DNA from: VBAS01 sp965652775
GTDB lineage: Bacteria; Bacteroidota; Bacteroidia; Chitinophagales; Chitinophagaceae
DNA length: 32,609 nucleotides
Assembly (NCBI GenBank): GCA_965652775.1
Contig: CBFGXP010000014.1
Location: forward strand, 1-32,609
Reading direction: 5' to 3'
The translations under genes were made by a program, and so were the position numbers. Every line of letters starts with the position of its first letter. The stretch's first letter is position 1. This document shows positions 8,077 through 13,838 of the stretch, in pieces. Under the pieces are notes generated by a model, which ran no database searches, was not told where the DNA came from, and saw only the letters and a list, made by a program, of their open reading frames with translations.

Positions 8077-9258
8077 TTATAAAGTGCGTAGTGCTGACAA
8101 AATTTTTTTACAGGCAGACTCTATTTCTTGTTCTGAAATAACCAGGGGTGGTGAAATACGCAAACAATTCGGAGCAAATAAAAACCAATCGGTCATAAGG
8201 CCGGAACGAATACAGGTATCAATGATCTTTTTGTTCATTTCGAAAGAATCAAATTCAATTGCCATCCATAAACCAAAGTAACGGGTAGATCTTATTTTTT
8301 TGTGAACAAGCAATGATCTGAACAGCTCTTCTTTTGCCTTGACTGAATCGATGATCTTGTTTTCTGACAATACTTTCATTGCAGCCTTTCCTGCTGCACA
8401 ACAAACCGGATGGCCCCCAAATGTTGTGATGTGCCCGAGCACCGGATTTTCAGTAAAAACATTCATTACTTGTTTATCTGTAATAAAAGCGCCAAGAGGC
8501 ATGCCGCCGCCCAATGCCTTACCAAGGACCAATACATCGGGAATTATTTCAAAATTTTCAAAGCCCCAAAGTTTTCCTGTTCTGCCAAACGCTGCCTGTA
8601 TCTCATCAAGGATTAAAAGAGTTCCGGTTTCTGTGCATTTTTTTCTCAATGCCTGTATCCATTCTTTTGACGGAACAATAATTCCCGCCTCTGCCTGGAT
8701 CGTTTCGGCAAATACACAGGCTGTTGTTTCAGAGATTTCGCCAAGTGAATCAAAAGAATTGTATTCAAGATGCAACACACCAGGCAATAAAGGACGAAAT
8801 GCATTTCGCCAATACTCATCGCCGATTATGCTTAACGCTCCCTGTGTAGAGCCATGATAAGAATTTTTAAACGCGATTACCTGGGCCCTGTTTGTTACCC
8901 GTTTTGCCAACTTCATTGCACCTTCAATTGCTTCGGCGCCTGAATTAGTAAAGTACACCGAATTTAAGGAAGCAGGTAAATTATCAACAAGCATGGTCGC
9001 GTATTGCACCTGCGGCGATTCAATAAATTCTCCGTACACCATTACATGCATGTAATCATCCAACTGGTCTTTTATAGCTTCAATTACTTTTGGATGCCGA
9101 TGGCCTATATTGGCTACACTGATACCGCCTATAAGATCAATATATTCTTTTCCATTTGTATCGTAAAGCAAACAACCTTCGGCTTTTGCTATTTCAAATG
9201 CCAATGGCGAAGGAGAAGTTTGCGCTATATGCTTTAAAAAAAGCTCTCGTTGATTCAA
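8077..9258 (-). CDS. Class III PLP-dependent aminotransferase (acetylornithine/aspartate aminotransferase type)
   Basis: This cytosolic fold-type I PLP enzyme has 393 residues if started at TTG 9258. Visible features are SGAEAIEGAMKLA (phosphate-binding Ser-Gly-Ala), YHGSTQGALS (ring-stacking region), DEIQAAFGRTGKLW (Asp that holds the pyridine nitrogen, about residue 218) and LGKALGGGMPLGA with the Schiff-base Lys at about 247. This is the layout of ArgD, GABA and ornithine aminotransferases. The exact amino donor cannot be decided, and arg genes are not nearby. The frame stays open to another TTG at 9297, but those 13 residues are translated from a cgcaaag repeat. The family-like N-terminus NQRELFLKHIAQTSPSPLA begins directly after TTG 9258. 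It is followed by the TraB/GumN gene on the same strand. Confidence 0.88.
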   Translation of the reverse strand: MNQRELFLKHIAQTSPSPLAFEIAKAEGCLLYDTNGKEYIDLIGGISVANIGHRHPKVIEAIKDQLDDYMHVMVYGEFIESPQVQYATMLVDNLPASLNSVYFTNSGAEAIEGAMKLAKRVTNRAQVIAFKNSYHGSTQGALSIIGDEYWRNAFRPLLPGVLHLEYNSFDSLGEISETTACVFAETIQAEAGIIVPSKEWIQALRKKCTETGTLLILDEIQAAFGRTGKLWGFENFEIIPDVLVLGKALGGGMPLGAFITDKQVMNVFTENPVLGHITTFGGHPVCCAAGKAAMKVLSENKIIDSVKAKEELFRSLLVHKKIRSTRYFGLWMAIEFDSFEMNKKIIDTCIRSGLMTDWFLFAPNCLRISPPLVISEQEIESACKKILSALRTL

Positions 9259-9272
9259 TGAGAAATATTTCA

Positions 9273-9307
9273 CGCAAAGAACGCAAAGGCTGCGCAAAGG
9301 CGCAAAG
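9273..9307. repeat. Tandem cgcaaag intergenic repeat
   Basis: The heptamer cgcaaag occurs four times at 9273, 9282, 9293 and 9301, with spacings of 9, 11 and 8 bases. It lies directly upstream of the aminotransferase start and creates a spurious open frame on the - strand. From memory, similar cgcaaag-rich intergenic tracts are common in Bacteroidota genomes. Function is unknown. Confidence 0.65.
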
Positions 9308-9327
9308 AAATTCTCTAATTTGCAAGT

Positions 9328-9390
9328 GTGAGGCGTGAATCGTCAGACGTGAGAAAATCACGATCTCACCATTCACGTCTGCCGTGTCAC
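9328..9390. repeat. cgtgaat/acgtgag degenerate inverted-repeat tract
   Basis: The tract repeats the theme gtgaggcgtgaat, agacgtgaga, then atctcacc and attcacgtctgcc on the same strand. The right half is a near inverted copy of the left: AGACGTGA at 9345-9352 pairs with TCACGTCT at 9373-9380, and gcgtgaat with attcacgt. It could fold into an imperfect hairpin. It holds no gene. Confidence 0.5.
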
Positions 9391-9398
9391 GATAAAGA

Positions 9399-9475
9399 TG
9401 AATAGAATTACCAAACGATGAAGAGTGCGACGCAACGAAAGTCAAATAATAATTCAAAGGCTGGTAACATAAAAC
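9399..9475. repeat. Dispersed intergenic repeat, copy 2 (upstream of gamma-carbonic anhydrase gene)
   Basis: This is the second copy of the element at 6-80. It has the identical blocks tgaatagaatt (9399-9409) and gtgcgacgcaac (9425-9436), plus looser similarity up to the taacataa segment near 9465-9472. Both copies are followed within about 35-70 bases by a gene start on the + strand. I see no further copy in this window. Confidence 0.6.
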
Positions 9476-9504
9476 CATAAACTTCAAATATCAAACTATT
9501 CCGA

Positions 9505-10038
9505 ATGCCTGTAATTCTTCCAGTTGAAAATAAATTCCCGGAATTTGGGAGCAATTGTTTTTTGGCGCCTAACTCAACAATTGTTGGCGATGTGGTGATG
9601 GGGGATGATTGCAGTATCTGGTTCAATGCAGTAGTTCGTGGCGATGTGAATTTTATACGCATGGGAAATAAAGTGAATGTACAGGATGGTGCATGCATCC
9701 ATTGTACATATAAAAGATTTGGAACGAGCATTGGAAACAATGTTTCCATTGGCCATAATGCGATCGTCCATGGCTGTACGGTGCATGATAATGTACTGAT
9801 AGGAATGGGTGCTATTGTAATGGATGGTGCAGTTGTAAATAGTAATACCATCATTGCTGCCGGCGCAGTAATACTCGAAGGAACAGTTTGTGAAGCGGGC
9901 AGTATTTATGCCGGCGTTCCCGCAAAAAAAGTAAAAGATATTCCACAAGAAATGATCAGCGGAGAGATTGATAGAATTGCCAATAATTATGTTCGGTATG
10001 CAGATTGGTTCAGAGTTGAAAAACCTACAAAAAACTAA
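9505..10038 (+). CDS. Gamma-carbonic anhydrase family protein (left-handed beta-helix)
   Basis: This 177-residue soluble protein is built of hexapeptide repeats (for example DNVLIGMGAIVMDGAVV) that form a left-handed parallel beta-helix, with a C-terminal helix. Three histidines in the positions of the trimeric gamma-carbonic anhydrase zinc site are present: H66 (ACIHCTY), H84 and H89 (IGHNAIVHGC). Members of this YrdA/PaaY/CaiE-like group bind zinc, but many show weak or no CO2 hydration and some act as thioesterases, so the reaction is uncertain. The length and the VPAKKVKDI tail are typical. It stands alone on the + strand behind a tract of repeats. The promoter was not identified. Confidence 0.9.
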   Translation: MPVILPVENKFPEFGSNCFLAPNSTIVGDVVMGDDCSIWFNAVVRGDVNFIRMGNKVNVQDGACIHCTYKRFGTSIGNNVSIGHNAIVHGCTVHDNVLIGMGAIVMDGAVVNSNTIIAAGAVILEGTVCEAGSIYAGVPAKKVKDIPQEMISGEIDRIANNYVRYADWFRVEKPTKN

Positions 10039-10139
10039 CAATTTTTAACCGAAAAGAGAGGGTGAATATATCGCACTCGTACATTTACTCTGGCAAATGC
10101 AATTTTTGCGTCGTAAATTCGTTGTACAAAAAACAATCC

Positions 10140-10334
10140 ATGAAAGCCGTAAGAACTCTCTTCATTTGTGCAAGCCTGATGCTGATGCTTTCATCCTGTA
10201 AGCTTTGGGGTAATATTTTCAAACCTAAGTATGGCTGTAAAACCGATGGAAGAAATATAGGTGCAGAGAAATTAGCAACCGGAGATCCTGAGTCTGAGAA
10301 AGCAGCGAGAAAAGCAAAAAAGTTTAAGTCGTAA
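10140..10334 (+). CDS. Small lipoprotein, unknown function
   Basis: This 64-residue protein starts at ATG 10140 with a basic N-terminus, a hydrophobic stretch (LFICASLMLML) and the lipobox LSSC, so it should be lipidated at Cys 20. The mature part is about 45 residues, with a second Cys in KPKYGCKTDGRNIGAEKL and a strongly basic tail (AARKAKKFKS). The frame is open back to GTG 10062, but that extension is not signal-like and would bury the lipobox. It follows the gamma-carbonic anhydrase gene by about 100 bases on the same strand, and a 22-base perfect palindrome lies 5 bases after it. I do not recognise the family. Confidence 0.7.
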   Translation: MKAVRTLFICASLMLMLSSCKLWGNIFKPKYGCKTDGRNIGAEKLATGDPESEKAARKAKKFKS

Positions 10335-10338
10335 AATA

Positions 10339-10360
10339 TTTAAGATTTCGAAATCTTAAA
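10339..10360. repeat. 22-base perfect palindrome
   Basis: The sequence has two 11-base arms with no loop (tttaagatttc and its exact complement), centred on TTCGAA. It lies between the small lipoprotein gene and the unknown gene at 10403. There is no T-run on either side, so it is either a weak hairpin terminator or a symmetric binding site. Confidence 0.5.
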
Positions 10361-10402
10361 CCAAGTCCCAATATCCCTTTCAAAACCTAAAACGTACAAA
10401 CT

Positions 10403-10735
10403 ATGAGCCTTACCCTACGCATTGCCCTTGGCTGCACAGAAGCCATTCTTGATGATGATGGCGGTCTGAAACGATTCTACCAGGTTGCCGATATTCTCAG
10501 CAAAGATTTTCATATTGACTTTCGCCGTAAGGAAGATGATTTCGACAGTATAGACTGGGATTTCAATTTCCACGGTAATTCCCTTACACTACATTACAAC
10601 ATCTACACAGGTGTTTCACTTTATCCTACGCATACAAAAAATGCAAGGAAAAATGAGAACAAAGCTGTTGTGGAATTAGCCAATGTATTAGAAGGGAAAC
10701 TGATCAGCATGGATATGAAAAGACATACTGCCTGA
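10403..10735 (+). CDS. Conserved-looking hypothetical protein, 110 residues
   Basis: This is a soluble, acidic protein without signal peptide or membrane segment. The N-terminal half looks alpha/beta (RIALGCTEAILDDDGGLKRF), and the middle alternates charged and aromatic residues as in beta-strands (DDFDSIDWDFNFHG, LTLHYNIYTGVSLYP), followed by a helix (NKAVVELANVLEGKLISM). No catalytic motif is obvious and I do not recognise a family. The frame uses the same base composition as its neighbours and starts with ATG. The stop is 25 bases from the end of the converging isocitrate dehydrogenase gene. It is probably a real gene, given its length and the lack of a better frame. Confidence 0.6.
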   Translation: MSLTLRIALGCTEAILDDDGGLKRFYQVADILSKDFHIDFRRKEDDFDSIDWDFNFHGNSLTLHYNIYTGVSLYPTHTKNARKNENKAVVELANVLEGKLISMDMKRHTA

Positions 10736-10760
10736 GGTTTCACCTGATCATAAAAAGCAA

Positions 10761-12212
10761 TTACTGACCCTGCGCCAGTGAGTAAGCTTTTTTATCGCCC
10801 CACATATTCAGGAGTTCGAAAGAACATATCTTGAAATTACCGCTAAGGCTTACATACAGCCCGATAACATCCTGTTGAAACAGGGGCTCCCCATCCAATG
10901 ATTCAAATCGGGCATTATATTGATTAACAAGATTGGTAAAAACTGAACCCGTGGGCCAAACCTGTGTACCGCGGTTACTGATACTGACTAATTTGAATTT
11001 CACTCCTGCATGACGTTCACACTTTTTTGCAATCATCAATGGTTGTTCTTCGCTTTCAATAAACATATCCACACCGATGATCTTTTCGTCCTTCATTTCC
11101 TCTGAAACCAGCATTGGATTTTTTTCTAACTTAAAATGCGTCGGGGTAGCCGGCATATTTGGCAAAATTGGCTTTGCCCCTACCGATGGCTCCTTACCAA
11201 AATTGCTAATGATAGCATCGGCAAATTGGGTGGTGTTTACAGATGGAATTGATCTATCCCCAAAATCACCTGTATGAATGCCATTTTCTAAAGTATATAA
11301 CAAAGCATTTTCAATAATGGCGGCATTCTTCATAGCGCCAAGATGACGAAGCATTGTAATACCGCTAAGCAATAAAGCGGTTGGGTTTGCGATATTTTTT
11401 CCGGCAATATCCGGCGCTGTGCCATGCACCGCTTCAAAAATGCAGATATGATCTCCTATATTAGCTGAAGGTGCGAACCCTAAACCGCCAACAAGACCTG
11501 CACAAAGATCTGACACAATATCTCCCTGGAGATTAGTAAGCACTACCACATCGAATGTATCGGGTCGTGTTACCAATTTCATGCACAAATCATCAACAAT
11601 TATATCATCCGATTTTAATTGCGGATATTCTTTTGCCACTTCATAAAAACATTCAAGAAAAAGGCCATCGGTGATTTTCATGATATTCGCCTTATGACTA
11701 CAGGTAATGCGTCTTGCATTTTTCTTTTTTGCCATTTCAAAAGCATAACGAATAACCTGCAGGCTTCCTGGCCGTGTGATAAAGCGCCGACTCAATGCAA
11801 CATCATGAGTAAGCATGTGCTCAACACCACCATATGTATCTTCAATATTTTCTCGGACAATAGTTATATCAATCGGGATTCCTGCCTTACTGAAAACTGT
11901 ATCAACACCGTGAAGCGTTTGAAAAACTCTTTTGTTAGCGTAAGTGTTCCATGTTTTGCGTGCTGTAACATTTACACTCTTCACGCCTTTTCCTTTGGGA
12001 GTTTCCATCGGCCCTTTAAATAATATACCCAGTGATTCAATGGTCTGTTTCGCTTCAGGGGTCATACCATTTGAAAACCCTTTGTCAAAAACCCATTTAC
12101 CCATATCTACATACTCATATTCAAGCGGGGCCTGATTTGCAGTAAAAATTTTCAATACTGCCTCCATTATTTCGGGACCAATCCCATCTCCTTTTGCTAC
12201 AGCTATTTTCAT
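10761..12212 (-). CDS. icd: Isocitrate dehydrogenase, extended (Thermus-like) type, probable NAD+ preference
   Basis: This cytosolic TCA-cycle enzyme of 483 residues performs oxidative decarboxylation of isocitrate to 2-oxoglutarate. Visible features are the GDGIGPEI start, the substrate-binding SVNVTARK (S79, N81, R85), R95, R120, Y127 in DTYGGVEHM, the catalytic Lys in SHKANIMK (K174), the metal Asp residues in NLQGDIVSDL (D231, D235), and HGTAPDIAGKNIANP (263-277). The coenzyme-specificity pair after TAP is D268-I269. In the isocitrate/isopropylmalate dehydrogenase family Asp-Ile favours NAD+, whereas Lys-Tyr favours NADP+. A roughly 130-residue C-terminal extension (from about 355) is present, as in the longer Thermus/Rickettsia-type enzymes. 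The start ATG is 34 bases below a probable transcription start. Confidence 0.92.
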   Translation of the reverse strand: MKIAVAKGDGIGPEIMEAVLKIFTANQAPLEYEYVDMGKWVFDKGFSNGMTPEAKQTIESLGILFKGPMETPKGKGVKSVNVTARKTWNTYANKRVFQTLHGVDTVFSKAGIPIDITIVRENIEDTYGGVEHMLTHDVALSRRFITRPGSLQVIRYAFEMAKKKNARRITCSHKANIMKITDGLFLECFYEVAKEYPQLKSDDIIVDDLCMKLVTRPDTFDVVVLTNLQGDIVSDLCAGLVGGLGFAPSANIGDHICIFEAVHGTAPDIAGKNIANPTALLLSGITMLRHLGAMKNAAIIENALLYTLENGIHTGDFGDRSIPSVNTTQFADAIISNFGKEPSVGAKPILPNMPATPTHFKLEKNPMLVSEEMKDEKIIGVDMFIESEEQPLMIAKKCERHAGVKFKLVSISNRGTQVWPTGSVFTNLVNQYNARFESLDGEPLFQQDVIGLYVSLSGNFKICSFELLNMWGDKKAYSLAQGQ

Positions 12213-12251
12213 ATCCGGTTGCTCAATTTATTTATGATCAGATTTGTGGCG

Positions 12252-12259
12252 CAAAATTA
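12252..12259 (-). promoter_or_regulatory. Probable -7 promoter box for isocitrate dehydrogenase
   Basis: On the - strand this reads TAATTTTG, a full match to the Bacteroidota TAnnTTTG element. It would give a leader of about 35 bases before the ATG at 12212. No clear -33 TTTG lies at the standard distance upstream. Confidence 0.45.
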
Positions 12260-12331
12260 GGATAACTACTATATCCGCTGTGAATTAAATGGCGAATAAC
12301 CTCAATATTATTTTAGTTACTTTTACCTAAA

Positions 12332-12727
12332 ATGAATCCGATGGTAAGCATGATTTCAGAGGGTGTAGAGGTAAGTGTAGAAACGTTCTTTCAGCAGGAT
12401 TACAGCAATCCAATGCAATCGGAATATATGTTTGCTTACCGGATCGCCATCGAAAATCATAACTCCTTTCCTGTAAAACTTCACCGCAGGCACTGGCATA
12501 TTTTTGACAGCAATGGAACATACAGAGAGGTGGAAGGCGAAGGAGTGGTAGGTGTGCAACCTGTATTATCCCCCGGCGAAAAGTATCAATATGTAAGCGG
12601 TTGTAATCTTCGTACAGAAATGGGCAGAATGCATGGTACTTATCAAATGGAAAATCTTAACAGCAAAAGTTTCTTTGATGTAAATATTCCGGCTTTTGAA
12701 ATGTTTGTTCCCTTTAAGAATAATTAG
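12332..12727 (+). CDS. apaG: ApaG-domain protein
   Basis: This protein of up to 131 residues has a fibronectin-III-like beta-sandwich ApaG domain covering the whole chain. Family hallmarks are FAYRIAIENHN, the RRHWHIFDSNG block, EVEGEGVVGVQPVLSPGE and YVSGCNLRTEMGRMHGTY. Bacterial ApaG has been linked genetically to cobalt/magnesium resistance, and its molecular activity is unclear. Start choice is open: ATG 12332, 12341 or 12350. The 12341 start gives 128 residues, close to the usual family length. The stop codon directly abuts the gldB stop codon on the other strand (12727/12728). Confidence 0.92.
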   Translation: MNPMVSMISEGVEVSVETFFQQDYSNPMQSEYMFAYRIAIENHNSFPVKLHRRHWHIFDSNGTYREVEGEGVVGVQPVLSPGEKYQYVSGCNLRTEMGRMHGTYQMENLNSKSFFDVNIPAFEMFVPFKNN

Positions 12728-13741
12728 CTATTTGGGTTTGTACTTAGCATTTTCTAAAATCTTTCTTGCATCAGTTTTAAGAATATCGGCAACATTCATC
12801 GTCGAATTTTTACCTGCAAATTTTTTTACAATTTGCCAGCCAACCCATTGGCCGATGTTGCCGGGTGAAGCAGGCGACATGGATTGAGTGAATGGTGCCT
12901 CGCCAATATAATTCTGTATCGCTATCGGGTCTTTTGTATAAAGATCTTTTTGCGTGGTAATAATTTCATTCCAGATCAATCCTTCATTGGTTTCACACCA
13001 TTTCAATTGCTGTTTTGTATAGCCGGTCTTAATAGAATCGGGAGTTGCTGGTAAAAATTTATCCAGCAGCCACCATTGCTTTCCCTTTTCGATCATTTGT
13101 TCGATCAGGCCTTTGCCGGCACTTTTATCCGGGTAAATTTCATCTACCACTGCTTTCATGCAGTTGACAGGAATATACTGGGGTTCAAAACGCCGCGAGA
13201 TGTATTCGGGAAATAGCTGTTGTGCTTCCATACTTTGATAAGGAGGAAAATGACGTCCCCCAAATTGGTGTAAACCTACTGCTAAACCTGACTGGGTTAA
13301 TGCGATACCTGGCGCATCAAGCGGGCCGATGTACAAAATCGCCTTTCCTGTTTTATATTCAGGAAAATAATGTTTCACGTATTGAAATGCACGCTGTAAA
13401 GCCTTTTGTATTGGATCTGCATCGTTAAACTTTTTACTTAATTCGCGATAGATGGGAAGATAGCCGCTGATAAATTTTTTGCAAACAACAAGGGTAAGAT
13501 GGTTAGTATCAGCTCCAGAAACTCCAAGGATCTCCTGCATAAAATCAATATAGAAATCCGGGTGAGCCTTTTTTAAATCACGAAGTCCGGCTGATAGATT
13601 ATTTGTGTCAAGACTGAAGAAACTCTTATCAAATCTTTCAATTGGCACTTCGACTTTTATATTGGAAACATCCGGGCCCGTTGAATCGTCATTGCAGGAA
13701 AAAAGTAAGATCAGGCTTAATAAAACCGGGGTTAATTTCAT
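12728..13741 (-). CDS. gldB: Gliding motility lipoprotein GldB
   Basis: This 337-residue lipoprotein has a signal LTPVLLSLILLFSC with the lipidated Cys at 16. The mature domain begins NIKVEVPIERFDKSFFSLD, typical of GldB, and continues with the LPEYISRRFEPQYIPVNCMK-like region, where an internal block (residues about 178-197) carries the conserved RRFEP segment. In Flavobacterium johnsoniae GldB is required for gliding. The family is widespread in Bacteroidota, including non-gliding members, and has a distant zinc-peptidase-like look. It is separated from the gldLMN block by 16 kb here. It diverges from nadE with 97 bases between the starts. Confidence 0.9.
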   Translation of the reverse strand: MKLTPVLLSLILLFSCNDDSTGPDVSNIKVEVPIERFDKSFFSLDTNNLSAGLRDLKKAHPDFYIDFMQEILGVSGADTNHLTLVVCKKFISGYLPIYRELSKKFNDADPIQKALQRAFQYVKHYFPEYKTGKAILYIGPLDAPGIALTQSGLAVGLHQFGGRHFPPYQSMEAQQLFPEYISRRFEPQYIPVNCMKAVVDEIYPDKSAGKGLIEQMIEKGKQWWLLDKFLPATPDSIKTGYTKQQLKWCETNEGLIWNEIITTQKDLYTKDPIAIQNYIGEAPFTQSMSPASPGNIGQWVGWQIVKKFAGKNSTMNVADILKTDARKILENAKYKPK

Positions 13742-13780
13742 AGCGAATGATAAACGATTAAAATTATCTTATGTTGCATG

Positions 13781-13788
13781 CGAAGATA
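13781..13788 (-). promoter_or_regulatory. Possible -7 promoter box for gldB
   Basis: On the - strand this reads TATCTTCG, one mismatch from TAnnTTTG, and lies about 40 bases above the gldB ATG at 13741. It is in the 97-base divergent region shared with nadE. The -33 element is not clear. Confidence 0.35.
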
Positions 13789-13826
13789 ATGTAAGAAAAT
13801 TTTAACCTCTTTAGATATAGGGATTG

Positions 13827-13834
13827 TAAATTTG
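13827..13834 (+). promoter_or_regulatory. Possible -7 promoter box for nadE, start-proximal
   Basis: TAAATTTG is a full match to TAnnTTTG and ends only 4 bases before the nadE ATG at 13839. If it is used, transcription would begin at or next to the start codon and the mRNA would be leaderless or nearly so. No good -33 TTTG was found at 17-23 bases upstream. Confidence 0.4.
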
Positions 13835-13838
13835 TTCT

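Noticed and set aside
8339..8857. 172-codon open frame on the + strand opposite the aminotransferase
   Set aside because: It is a reverse-strand shadow of a well-supported gene, with a composition unlike a natural protein.
9273..9307. cgcaaag units as a CRISPR array
   Set aside because: Units are only 7 bases long with 1- to 4-base gaps, with no spacers and no cas genes nearby.
9194..9487. 97-codon open frame on the - strand across the repeat region
   Set aside because: It is mostly translated repeat sequence and overlaps the 5' end of the aminotransferase gene in another frame.
9408..9854. 148-codon open frame opposite the gamma-carbonic anhydrase gene
   Set aside because: It is antisense to clear hexapeptide repeats; the regular codon pattern of the true gene produces it.
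10062..10139. GTG-started extension of the small lipoprotein
   Set aside because: It would place the lipobox about 46 residues in, which does not fit a lipoprotein signal.
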